A DNA stretch of 56,616 nucleotides, taken from a virus. The position numbers were made by a program, and so were the translations under genes. The DNA is taken from positions 1 through 56,616 of the IMG/VR virus record IMGVR_UViG_3300044641_000673, one strand, 5' to 3'. Positions 1 through 6,607 of this stretch are shown here, one piece after another (positions within the stretch are counted from its first letter, which is position 1; each line of letters starts with the position of its first letter). The notes beneath the pieces were generated by a model. The model was not told the origin of the DNA. It worked only from the letters and a program-made list of their open reading frames with translations, and did no database searches.

Positions 1-69
1 TATCTCTTCTTCCGTCAACCCACGCCATGGGCGCACGTATTCTTGAATGTCGTCATCATCGTCGTTCAT
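1..69 (-). CDS. 5' part of the small gene that spans the circular join (partial copy)
   Basis: An ATG at 67-69 on the minus strand opens a frame that runs off position 1. The complete 53-residue gene is present in the right-hand repeat copy at 56397-56558 and is described there. This copy is the same gene duplicated by linearisation and should not be counted twice. Confidence 0.85.
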   Translation of the reverse strand, partial: MNDDDDDIQEYVRPWRGLTEEEI

Positions 70-127
70 GCGTTCACCCTAAATCTGATTGTTTCAGCGG
101 CGTACTCAAGCCCGAGGTCGTCGCAGA
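1..127. repeat. Left copy of exact 127-bp terminal direct repeat
   Basis: Bases 1-127 are identical to 56490-56616. A perfect repeat whose length equals a common assembler k-mer is the usual mark of a circular molecule opened at an arbitrary point. The repeat lies inside coding sequence, which argues against a packaged terminal repeat. I infer a unit genome of 56,489 bp. Confidence 0.93.
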
Positions 128-272
128 CCTTTGCGTTAACTTCACGCTCGCGTTGTGCTACTAAGTCGGCAAACCGCTTGAGCTTAACAAACTCCTCAAT
201 TCGAATTTGATTGTCAGTCTTCTCGCCGAACCCTGCGCGGTGGGCGAGTGCGCCTAGTTCAATATTGGTCAT
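66..272 (-). CDS. Small phage protein, unknown function (68 aa)
   Basis: I do not recognise a function. The 68-residue protein is charged and mostly helical in appearance, with a central segment rich in K, R and E (VAQREREVNAKVCDDLGL). Its EREVNAKVCDDLG stretch resembles the EREACAKVCDAF stretch of the protein encoded at 463-687, so the two may be distant paralogues. The start ATG overlaps the stop of the upstream gene (269-466) as ATGA. Its own stop overlaps the start of the gene that crosses the join. It is therefore a translationally coupled member of the early minus-strand operon. Confidence 0.7.
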   Translation of the reverse strand: MTNIELGALAHRAGFGEKTDNQIRIEEFVKLKRFADLVAQREREVNAKVCDDLGLEYAAETIRFRVNA

Positions 273-466
273 GATTTCATATCCCTCACGTAACAGGCAA
301 AGCTACCCAAAGTGTCCTTGCCGAACACCGCCATCTTCTCAATCTCTCGTGCGACTTCCTCAAGCACCTGATTGCGGTGCGCTGAGTTGTAGCACTTTGC
401 CGGAGTGGGACACGCTGACGTGTAGCATCCTGGGCACACGAAGTCGAGCTTTAGTTGATCGCTCAT
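269..466 (-). CDS. Small cysteine-rich phage protein (65 aa)
   Basis: The protein carries a cysteine cluster near its N-terminus (CPGCYTSACPTPAKC, about residues 11-25) followed by a helical tail that ends in a short hydrophobic, aromatic segment. Four cysteines in 15 residues could bind zinc, but no named zinc-finger family is recognised. I chose the ATG at 464-466 because it overlaps the preceding stop as ATGA, the arrangement used throughout this operon. A further in-frame start lies 11 codons upstream. Function unknown. Confidence 0.7.
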   Translation of the reverse strand: MSDQLKLDFVCPGCYTSACPTPAKCYNSAHRNQVLEEVAREIEKMAVFGKDTLGSFACYVRDMKS

Positions 467-687
467 GCTTGTCCCCTTGCTCGGATAGCCCCTGCACATT
501 CAGCGGGTTGCATACCAACATCACGCGCCTGAAACGCATCACAAACCTTTGCACACGCCTCACGCTCAACTTTAATAGCCTCCGCAACCATGTCCATCAC
601 TACGCTTTCACGGCTCTGCTGAACTTCTAATAACTTCGCCATGTTGGCAATGATGGCCTCATACGTCTTGATTACATCTTGTGTCAT
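463..687 (-). CDS. Small phage protein with EREACAKVCD motif (74 aa)
   Basis: The 74-residue protein looks helical and contains VEREACAKVCDAFQAR in the middle, followed by an AGAIRARG-type C-terminus. Short proteins with this pattern are common among phages of Proteobacteria, but no function has been assigned that I know of. It lies 11 bp downstream of the 57-codon gene at 699-872 and is coupled to 269-466 by an ATGA overlap. It is probably an early-expressed accessory factor. Confidence 0.72.
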   Translation of the reverse strand: MTQDVIKTYEAIIANMAKLLEVQQSRESVVMDMVAEAIKVEREACAKVCDAFQARDVGMQPAECAGAIRARGQA

Positions 688-698
688 GGTCGTTTCCT

Positions 699-872
699 TT
701 ACTTGACACGTCTGAAGCGCTCAGTGAACTCAAACTTCTCGGGCGGCGGTGGGGTCATCTTCTCGCTAGGCGGTGTCCAGCCGTACTTGCGCCAGAGCGC
801 TTGCACGTCAGCGCCGGTTGTCCACTTGTAATCAGGGTGACCGACCGGAACCCATGGTGTTGTCTTTTTCAT
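699..872 (-). CDS. Small phage protein, WVPVGHPDYKW type (57 aa)
   Basis: Reading the minus strand from the ATG at 870-872 gives a 57-residue protein beginning MKKTTPWVPVGHPDYKW and containing DVQALWRKYGWTPPSE, with a TAA stop at 699-701. It fills the gap between the primase-helicase gene and the gene at 463-687. Its tryptophan-rich pattern resembles small proteins found in other phages. The C-terminal third has a proline run followed by a basic end. No catalytic motif is visible and no function is assigned. The ribosome binding site is weak. Confidence 0.66.
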   Translation of the reverse strand: MKKTTPWVPVGHPDYKWTTGADVQALWRKYGWTPPSEKMTPPPPEKFEFTERFRRVK

Positions 873-890
873 TTCTAAGTTATCCTCTAT

Positions 891-3029
891 TTAAATGCCG
901 AACTTACCGCGTTCGATTGCGGCAACCACTTCTTCATTCACACGCAGGTAGTGGTTGGCTCGTCCCTGCGGCTTCTCTAACTCAATGCGCTCAAGCGATC
1001 CGTCGTTCAGCAAGCTGGTCACGGCTCGTTCTTTGCGCTCTTGAGATGCTTTGACGCCGCCCTGTGCCACAGGGAGACGTTCGTAGTAGGAGCGGCTCTT
1101 GCCCGCGTCTTTGCGTACAAGGTCAATTATGTCATCACATATCTTTGACCACTGCTCCTGCTCTTTTTGTTCTTTGCGATCTTCTTTCATCTGGGTGCGC
1201 TCTCCTGCTTTGAGAGGACGGGCGACTGAGTGGCTAAACCAGATCTCTTTGTCGTACCCCAACACGTCTTTGTGTTGCTCGCGGTTTGACACGAGGTCAA
1301 AGGTGAGTTCAGCAAACGCCGTGGGGAACCTGACCTTTGTCGCTTTGAGCACGCGGGGTGCGTCGGCATGTTCGCCGTCTTTGAACACAGTGTACACACC
1401 TTGCGCATCGCCCGTCCACGCTGACGCACCACGGGGTGACAGGAAGTCCGACTCTGATGAGCCGAGCGCCTTTGCCGTGTGACTGACGATGATTATGGGG
1501 AAGGTCGCGAAGGCTTGTTTGATGTACGCCATTGCCCGCCCGACTTCAGCATTGTCGTTTTCGTTTTCCAAATCAAATACCGCGTTTGCAGTGTCAAACA
1601 CCACCAGAGGCAGCGCCGCGTGATACGTACCATCAGCTTTCTCATTGTCCACCGTCCATTCTTTGTACTCCTCAGCTACTTGAGCTACGATCTTCGGGTC
1701 TAACCTTTGCGCGTTGATGACTCGCACTCGTTCATCAAAGTCACGCGTCTGCATGCCGGTGTAGCCCCACGAGTACAGCGAGTAAATGACCCGTTGAACC
1801 TGCACGACTGACTCGGTTATGATGATGACGTTGCGCCTTACGGCGGGCTTGAGCGTATAGTCATGCGGGCAGAGGTGCGCAGTGGCTAACGCCATAGGTA
1901 CGATCAGGGTCGTCTTACCGACCCCAGGAGCACCGGCGACCACGTTGACACCGGTAGACATGAAGTCCTCGTACACATACTCAAAGACATTGACCTCACC
2001 CGCGCCCGATGCGACTGAGTTCTTCAGGCTCAGCGGATGAACTTCCGGCTTACCGTCTGGCGTAGTAGCGGCTTGTGGCGGGACTTGATTAGAGTTACCC
2101 GCCCAGCCGTTATCAATCGCCATGCGGAAGATTGAGCGGTAAGTGATTGAGTGCGGGGTGCTGATGTCACGCTCCCACTTACGCCGTTGAGCTGAGGCAT
2201 CAAACTTGTCGCTGGTTGACGCCCACTCGGTCCAAATCTTGTAGCCGTTCTCGCCGTAAGGCTTGAGCACCATACCGACGTTGACCCACGTTGTGTAGTC
2301 ATCAGCGTCAACGTGTTTGAGCGCCGAGCGCAAGTCATCAAACGTCTGAGCGGTTGCCACCGGAACACCGCCGCGCTCGGTGAGGCTATAATTGACCGGT
2401 GGTCGTGCCTTACTAGCTATCAGCTGAGGCAAGGGTGAGGGCTTTGCCGGACGGGTTTGACTGAGCGGCGAGCGCCCTTGTTGCCACTTGTAATCGCCGG
2501 AAGGTCCGAGCGTGGGCGCGACGCAGATGTAGCCGTGATGCTTCAGGTCAAGACCTTTGCCGAGTGTGCCAGGATACGTCATGTCCTCGTCAGCGGTGAA
2601 CAGGCGATGCTCCCCGCCACCTTGAGTCACTGCCGTACAGTCGGAATGCATGACGCCGTGTTCAGCTTCAAGTTGTGCGAGGGAGTCAACACCGCCGTTC
2701 TGCGGGTCAATGTCCAGCGCCAGCAAACCCGACTCAGCGAGGGAAATGCCGATGCCCGCGTCAGGATCAGTTGCCCACCAGTCTTTGATGATTTGTTCAT
2801 CAACAGTTGCGTCTTGGTGCCCGTGCGGAACTAAGTCAGATTGAGGGTGCTTGCCCGCCTTGTGACCTTTCTCAGTGTTAGGGCGACCGCACCGGCATTG
2901 ACCATGCGAGTCAACCGACCACACGGGCAACACGTACCAACCGAGCTTTGCGTAAGCCAGCGCGTAGTCGAGCGTCGCTGGTGCTTTATTGTCTACTGCC
3001 CAGACATGCTTGGGCGTCTTACTGGTCAT
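891..3029 (-). CDS. Prim-Pol primase fused to RecA-like (RepA-type) replicative helicase
   Basis: This 712-residue protein probably primes and unwinds phage DNA. Residues about 20-205 match the bifunctional primase/polymerase N-terminal domain: LALDIDP at 103-109 carries the catalytic DxD, and GGGEHRLF (137-144) and DLKHHGYICVAP (161-172) are typical later motifs. A cysteine pair (CRCG, 45-48) may bind metal. Residues about 230-310 resemble the primase C-terminal domain. A RecA-fold ATPase follows, with Walker A GAPGVGKTT at 366-374 and a Walker B strand LVVFDTA about 100 residues later. The gene overlaps the helicase stop by one base (TAATG), so the two are coupled. The fused design removes the need for a separate primase gene. 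Confidence 0.9.
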   Translation of the reverse strand: MTSKTPKHVWAVDNKAPATLDYALAYAKLGWYVLPVWSVDSHGQCRCGRPNTEKGHKAGKHPQSDLVPHGHQDATVDEQIIKDWWATDPDAGIGISLAESGLLALDIDPQNGGVDSLAQLEAEHGVMHSDCTAVTQGGGEHRLFTADEDMTYPGTLGKGLDLKHHGYICVAPTLGPSGDYKWQQGRSPLSQTRPAKPSPLPQLIASKARPPVNYSLTERGGVPVATAQTFDDLRSALKHVDADDYTTWVNVGMVLKPYGENGYKIWTEWASTSDKFDASAQRRKWERDISTPHSITYRSIFRMAIDNGWAGNSNQVPPQAATTPDGKPEVHPLSLKNSVASGAGEVNVFEYVYEDFMSTGVNVVAGAPGVGKTTLIVPMALATAHLCPHDYTLKPAVRRNVIIITESVVQVQRVIYSLYSWGYTGMQTRDFDERVRVINAQRLDPKIVAQVAEEYKEWTVDNEKADGTYHAALPLVVFDTANAVFDLENENDNAEVGRAMAYIKQAFATFPIIIVSHTAKALGSSESDFLSPRGASAWTGDAQGVYTVFKDGEHADAPRVLKATKVRFPTAFAELTFDLVSNREQHKDVLGYDKEIWFSHSVARPLKAGERTQMKEDRKEQKEQEQWSKICDDIIDLVRKDAGKSRSYYERLPVAQGGVKASQERKERAVTSLLNDGSLERIELEKPQGRANHYLRVNEEVVAAIERGKFGI

Positions 3030-4576
3030 TATTCTGTTTCTCCGTAAAAGAATTCCTCAAGCACGTTCCAGTATTGACCAGACCGGCGCACGTAAACTGA
3101 TTCAGGTACACGAGCGCCTTTCATTTGCCACGTAAGGTTGTCTGCGGGGGAAGGTAAGTTTACCGCAAGCTGCCGCGAATCGAAAAACTTCAGAGTCTTC
3201 CGGTCAGGGGTTTCGGTATTGATGAAGTTGGTTCCGCGAATCTTAATACCTTCATCGCTCACGCAGTTGTAGTTGACGAGGAGGACTGGCGTGTCAGGGT
3301 TACGCCGTGTGCGGATTGCGACCGTGCTTGTTGATTCAACCCACATCTTGAGCACCGCACCGTCCCGTGCAACTTGACCGGTCATTGGGTCAATCGGCAA
3401 GAGCCGGTGAGCACCAATGACCTTTTCCCGCTCGCGCAGGGCGCGTTCTTTTGCGGGGATGGCTTCAACTACCTCCTTAGAGTCTTCCTTGAAGAAACTC
3501 TCATACATATCTACGCCGCCTAACCTTTGCAGGTTACCTACGAAGTCAAGTATGAGGCAGTTCTTTTTGCCGTCAGCTAGGCGCGTGCCCCGACCCTGAA
3601 TCTGAACCCACAGAGAGGAGGAGAGAGTTGGCCTGAGGCACACTATGCAATCCAGCTCAGGGAAGTCAAAGCCAGTGGTAATCATATCAACCGAGCAGAG
3701 CACGCGAGTCTCACCTGACTTGAACCGGCTCAACGAGTCTTTGCGCTCGTCACGGGTGATTGACCCTGCCATGACGTCGGTCGTCCAGCCGGTCTCAACC
3801 GCAATGACTTCGGCGGCTCTCTCAGCGGCATCAATAGTCGGGCAGTAAACCGCGAGGTGCTTACGAGCCTTGGTTAGCTCGGGCAGTGAACGCGCCACGG
3901 CACGTAGCCATACTATGTCCTCACGGCTGTCAACGTCAGTCATCACGAAGTCGCCGTTAGCTTTGCGCGCACCCTCGAGGTCAAGCTGCACGGCGGTCTC
4001 AACGCCGACTAGCGGGCACAGGTAGCCATCCTCAACGGCGCGAGGTACGGTATAGCTATAGGCGAGTTGATCAAACCAGAACTGATCACCGTCACCGTGG
4101 ATGACCCCGTTGTCCATGCGCCACGGCGTCGCGGTCATAGCTACTCGCCCAGCAGAGCGGTAGCGGTGCAACACTGACTCATAGAGCGAGCGCTCACCCT
4201 TGTTGTGCGGGACGCGGTGAGCTTCGTCAATGATGATGAGGTCAGGCGGTTGCATCTCAGCCTGAACGCCGAGTATGCTTTGAATGGTGGCAAAGGTGAC
4301 CGGCTCAAAGCGGTCTTTACGCTTGAGTCCAGCGCACACGATTCCTGGGGCGGCTCCACTATAGCGCTCATAGGTAGCGGCGTTTTGCTCTACCAGCTGT
4401 TGAACGTGAGTGAGCGCCCACACGCGGCGGTCGGTTTTCTTATAGTGATCAGCTAAGGCGGCAATGATGAGGGACTTGCCCGTGCCGGTAGCAAGTTGAA
4501 GCACCGGATGGTGTTCTGCCTCTAGCGACGCTATAGCGGCGTCGTAGGCTTCTTGCTGGTAAAATCTTAATTGCAT
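3029..4576 (-). CDS. DEAH-box superfamily 2 helicase
   Basis: The 515-residue protein is an ATP-dependent DNA translocase of the SF2 type. Visible motifs are a Q-tip-like RFYQQEA at the N-terminus, Walker A ATGTGKS (29-35), DEAH (117-120), MTATP (148-152), and a C-terminal helicase domain with TGFDFPELDCIV and QGRGTRL. About 130 residues after the helicase core are unassigned and may bind DNA. The start is the ATG at 4574-4576, preceded by an AACTGGAG ribosome site with six-base spacing. A TTG one codon upstream is possible but less likely. It is the first gene of the early minus-strand operon, under the promoter at 4608-4636. Confidence 0.9.
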   Translation of the reverse strand: MQLRFYQQEAYDAAIASLEAEHHPVLQLATGTGKSLIIAALADHYKKTDRRVWALTHVQQLVEQNAATYERYSGAAPGIVCAGLKRKDRFEPVTFATIQSILGVQAEMQPPDLIIIDEAHRVPHNKGERSLYESVLHRYRSAGRVAMTATPWRMDNGVIHGDGDQFWFDQLAYSYTVPRAVEDGYLCPLVGVETAVQLDLEGARKANGDFVMTDVDSREDIVWLRAVARSLPELTKARKHLAVYCPTIDAAERAAEVIAVETGWTTDVMAGSITRDERKDSLSRFKSGETRVLCSVDMITTGFDFPELDCIVCLRPTLSSSLWVQIQGRGTRLADGKKNCLILDFVGNLQRLGGVDMYESFFKEDSKEVVEAIPAKERALREREKVIGAHRLLPIDPMTGQVARDGAVLKMWVESTSTVAIRTRRNPDTPVLLVNYNCVSDEGIKIRGTNFINTETPDRKTLKFFDSRQLAVNLPSPADNLTWQMKGARVPESVYVRRSGQYWNVLEEFFYGETE

Positions 4577-4607
4577 CAAGTGCTCCAGTTATACGTTATC
4601 ACTGCGA

Positions 4608-4636
4608 ATTATGCCTGAGATTTTTTGAAAAGGCAA
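4608..4636 (-). promoter_or_regulatory. Early minus-strand promoter (TTGCCT-17-CATAAT)
   Basis: On the minus strand TTGCCT (4631-4636) is followed after 17 bp by CATAAT (4608-4613), about 32 bp upstream of the helicase ATG. The same TTGCCT hexamer serves promoters at 30102 and 45130. It sits back to back with a plus-strand promoter at 4750. Confidence 0.75.
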
Positions 4637-4749
4637 ACTCTTTGAAAAATTTATTTTTGCCGGCATTGAATCACCCGCTCCGGAAGCCTAATGTTTATAG
4701 GGTAAACAGCCAATAACCAACTGCGGTGAAGGGTCATTAAAAATATCGC

Positions 4750-4779
4750 TTGGCGTTTCAAAAATATTCAACCTATAAT
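4750..4779 (+). promoter_or_regulatory. Early plus-strand promoter (TTGGCG-18-TATAAT)
   Basis: TTGGCG at 4750-4755 and a perfect TATAAT at 4774-4779 are separated by 18 bp. The predicted transcript starts near 4786, giving a leader of about 50 nt before the ATG at 4837. This would drive the whole plus-strand arm, or at least its first part. The divergent gap 4577-4836 also holds AT-rich tracts but no other gene. Confidence 0.7.
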
Positions 4780-4810
4780 TCATTCATTGGCTGGCAAGGT
4801 GCTGACCATG

Positions 4811-4833
4811 ATAACTCAATAACTGGAGAACTC
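4811..4833 (+). repeat. Repeated 5' leader / ribosome binding block, copy 1
   Basis: A 22-nt block with core AACTGGAGAACT precedes the ATG at 4837. The same block recurs before 5172 and 5401, and a shorter version recurs before 11153. The GGAG is the Shine-Dalgarno element. The identity extends well beyond it, so the block was copied or is selected as a leader. Confidence 0.85.
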
Positions 4834-4836
4834 GCT

Positions 4837-5136
4837 ATGAACATCAACAAAACAATCATCGCTCGCATCGAAGAGTACCGCGCTACTAACAAGAATCCTT
4901 GCAAGAGCTACGCCACTGAAGCCGCCGCTGAAAAGGCTACTGCTCAAATGGCGCAAGACGCCGCTAACTATTTCCACAAAGAGCGCGGTGTTGAGGCTCG
5001 TCCCGCTCAGTACGTCGTCATCTATAACGAGGCGTGGGGTCGTTGGGTTGGTGCGGTCAACATGACCGAGCTGATCCAGCGCTCATCAAGCACTGGCGGC
5101 TACATCGGTTACTGCACAGGCTTCTTCGTTTTCTAA
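4837..5136 (+). CDS. Early phage protein, unknown function (99 aa)
   Basis: The first gene of the plus-strand arm encodes 99 residues. An alanine-rich helix (ATEAAAEKATAQMAQDAANYF, about residues 23-43) is followed by a likely beta-rich half with YVVIYNEAWGRWVGAV and an aromatic C-terminus (GYCTGFFVF). No family with a known role is recognised. I chose the ATG at 4837 because it sits four bases after the copied AACTGGAGAACT leader. A longer frame opening with TTG at 4750 would lie inside the promoter and is rejected. Being promoter-proximal and small, it could be a host-takeover factor, but that is only context. Confidence 0.75.
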   Translation: MNINKTIIARIEEYRATNKNPCKSYATEAAAEKATAQMAQDAANYFHKERGVEARPAQYVVIYNEAWGRWVGAVNMTELIQRSSSTGGYIGYCTGFFVF

Positions 5137-5146
5137 TCACCCCTTA

Positions 5147-5169
5147 ATAACTCAATAACTGGAGAACTC
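5147..5169 (+). repeat. Repeated 5' leader, copy 2
   Basis: This is an exact copy of the 22-nt block at 4811-4833, placed immediately before the ATG at 5172. No promoter hexamers accompany it, so the copied function is translational (or a processing site) rather than transcriptional. Confidence 0.85.
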
Positions 5170-5171
5170 AC

Positions 5172-5372
5172 ATGACTCAACCTATCATCAACACAACTCT
5201 GTTAGTCACCGTAAAGAATGTTTACGGTAAGGAAACCATTTACCCCGCTAACAGCACGGCTCAGATCTTTGCTGACATCGCCCGTCAGTACACGCTGACC
5301 CGCGAGACGCTCAAGCTCGCTAAGAGCCTCGGCTACGCCGTAGAAGTCATGCAAACAGAATTGGCTCTTTAA
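5172..5372 (+). CDS. Early phage protein, unknown function (66 aa)
   Basis: This 66-residue protein has a beta-like N-terminal half (TTLLVTVKNVYGKETIYPAN) and a helical C-terminal half (LTRETLKLAKSLGYAVEVM). The order beta then helix is seen in many small phage proteins and gives no firm clue to role. It is preceded by the second copy of the repeated leader and lies 35 bp after the previous gene. No catalytic motif, membrane segment or cysteine is present. Function unknown. Confidence 0.72.
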   Translation: MTQPIINTTLLVTVKNVYGKETIYPANSTAQIFADIARQYTLTRETLKLAKSLGYAVEVMQTELAL

Positions 5373-5375
5373 TCA

Positions 5376-5398
5376 ATAACTCAATAACTGGAGAACTA
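5376..5398 (+). repeat. Repeated 5' leader, copy 3
   Basis: This third copy of the 22-nt block ends two bases before the ATG at 5401. Together with copies 1 and 2 it marks three consecutive small genes as one translational unit design. Confidence 0.85.
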
Positions 5399-5400
5399 CT

Positions 5401-5610
5401 ATGAAATACAAAGGTCAAGGCAAGAAAGAATACGTGGTCGTCATCAAGGACGAGGACGGCACACGCCGTGTCTTCTCTCGCCCAGTCACATCTAGCCAAG
5501 CCGTGTTCTTGATCTGCGGCTCTAGCTTACCTCTTGACTACGTCGCTATCCGTCATCTTGAAGAGTTAGGTATCAAACCACACGCTACAACTTTTGGAGC
5601 AAAAGCATGA
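5401..5610 (+). CDS. Early phage protein, unknown function (69 aa)
   Basis: The 69-residue protein starts with a basic stretch (MKYKGQGKKEYVVVIKDEDG) that suggests a beta hairpin, and ends with a helix (LDYVAIRHLEELGIKP). It uses the third copy of the repeated leader. Its stop overlaps the start of the next small gene as ATGA. The general beta-then-helix layout is similar to the preceding gene product, but sequence identity is too low to call them paralogues by eye. Function unknown. Confidence 0.72.
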   Translation: MKYKGQGKKEYVVVIKDEDGTRRVFSRPVTSSQAVFLICGSSLPLDYVAIRHLEELGIKPHATTFGAKA

Positions 5611-5765
5611 ACACTTTATTCGCTTTAGAAGAACATCTAAGAATGTTGTTGACTGAAGACAAGATTTGTTATGAAGAGGGTGACTGGGATCGTCTTGACA
5701 GAATCCGTCTGGCTATCGATGACACACGTGCTCAAATCAAACTCTTGAAGGAGGCGAAAGCATGA
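5607..5765 (+). CDS. Small acidic helical phage protein (52 aa)
   Basis: An ATG at 5607-5609, overlapping the previous stop as ATGA, opens a 52-residue frame that ends at TGA 5763-5765. The product is almost entirely helical and charged, with EEGDWDRLDRIRLAIDDTRA followed by QIKLLKEAKA, which looks like a short coiled coil. The next gene again starts in an ATGA overlap. Coupling on both sides is the main reason to believe this very short gene is real. Function unknown. Confidence 0.66.
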   Translation: MNTLFALEEHLRMLLTEDKICYEEGDWDRLDRIRLAIDDTRAQIKLLKEAKA

Positions 5766-5938
5766 TCTCCCGCATCATATTTCTGCTTATCCTGATCGCG
5801 CTCGGCGCGGTTGGGACATTTGATCACGACGACGCGCTGCTTGAGGAAGCCGCCTATTGCGACCGCCTCAAGAACAAAGTACACACCGACTACAACAACC
5901 TCAAGAGCACGTGCATTGCGCGTCATTGGAACACTTAA
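5762..5938 (+). CDS. Small membrane-anchored or exported protein (58 aa)
   Basis: The ATG at 5762 overlaps the previous stop (ATGA) and opens 58 codons ending at TAA 5936-5938. The N-terminus, MISRIIFLLILIALGAVG, is a clear hydrophobic segment with one arginine before it, fitting an inner-membrane anchor or signal peptide. The remaining 40 residues are hydrophilic and contain two cysteines (CDRL and CIARH) that could form a disulfide outside the cytoplasm. An early small membrane protein of this kind could act in superinfection exclusion or host modification, but only topology supports that. Confidence 0.66.
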   Translation: MISRIIFLLILIALGAVGTFDHDDALLEEAAYCDRLKNKVHTDYNNLKSTCIARHWNT

Positions 5939-5957
5939 TTTTCCTTGGAGATTTGAA

Positions 5958-6386
5958 ATGAATACAGTAAACTTTTCCAGCATGACGACTCCCCAGTTGG
6001 TGTCGTTTTTTAACCGCCACAGCACAACGCCGGTCAAGCGCTTTAGCGACCGTAAAACCGCCGAGAGGCGTTGCGCTGAGGTTTTTGAGAGCTTGCTCTC
6101 GCCCGTACCTACTAGCAAAGTGATCAAGCAGTTGGTTGACACCTCTACCCGCCCAGTCATGAAGGACTCGCTCAAGCTCGACCGCACCATCATCTGCGTG
6201 AACACCGGCGACACGTGGAAGAACGCGTATCAGATGTGGCGCGACAACCCTGACTGGATGACTAGCGCTCAGCAAGACCGCTTGACCGCACAGCTCTACG
6301 CCGCCGCTAAGGTCGGTGAGCAGAAGATCATTGAAATCAACGCACGCAGCTTCATGCTGGTTAACATTAAAGGAGTCAAGAAATGA
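5958..6386 (+). CDS. Phage protein with VKRFSDRKTAERR motif (142 aa)
   Basis: The 142-residue protein begins with a helical domain containing MTTPQLVSFFNRH and then PVKRFSDRKTAERRC (about residues 25-39). This LVxxxN...VKRFxDRxTAExR pattern is familiar from many small phage and bacterial proteins of unassigned role and may be nucleic-acid binding. The C-terminal half includes DTWKNAYQMWRDNPDWM. I use the ATG at 5958, which has a GGAG site (TTGGAG) 7 bp upstream. The longer frame to 5811 overlaps the preceding membrane protein gene entirely and lacks a site. It overlaps the next gene by four bases. Confidence 0.75.
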   Translation: MNTVNFSSMTTPQLVSFFNRHSTTPVKRFSDRKTAERRCAEVFESLLSPVPTSKVIKQLVDTSTRPVMKDSLKLDRTIICVNTGDTWKNAYQMWRDNPDWMTSAQQDRLTAQLYAAAKVGEQKIIEINARSFMLVNIKGVKK

Positions 6387-6607
6387 ACGAGAACGCGCCT
6401 GTATTGGCGGATGTCAAGTGGTTTACCACTGGTAAGGGTATCGTGGGCATCGCGGCTGTAAGGACTGAGACAGGTGACCTCACGTTTCGCATCTGCCCAG
6501 TTGATGGTTTTAACGAGGTGATTGACGCTAATCTAGTCATGTCACATGGGGCGGTTTTTCCTGTGGACGCAGGTTACGCAGTATTCGCACGGGAGGATTC
6601 AGAATGA
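6383..6607 (+). CDS. Small phage protein, unknown function (74 aa)
   Basis: This 74-residue product looks mostly beta-stranded (DVKWFTTGKGIVGIAAVR, then LTFRICPVDGF) and ends in an acidic tail. It is coupled by ATGA overlaps both to the gene before it and to the PLP-enzyme gene after it, so it is the last small gene before the base-modification cassette and could be functionally linked to it. No known domain is recognised. Confidence 0.72.
   Translation: MNENAPVLADVKWFTTGKGIVGIAAVRTETGDLTFRICPVDGFNEVIDANLVMSHGAVFPVDAGYAVFAREDSE

Noticed and set aside
1-127. Terminal repeat considered as a true packaged direct terminal repeat
   Set aside because: It lies within coding sequence, its length equals a common assembler k-mer and one gene reads through it continuously.
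4750-4836. Extended N-terminus for the first plus-strand gene using TTG at 4750
   Set aside because: The extension would cover the TATAAT promoter and the copied leader. The ATG at 4837 follows the ribosome site at normal spacing.
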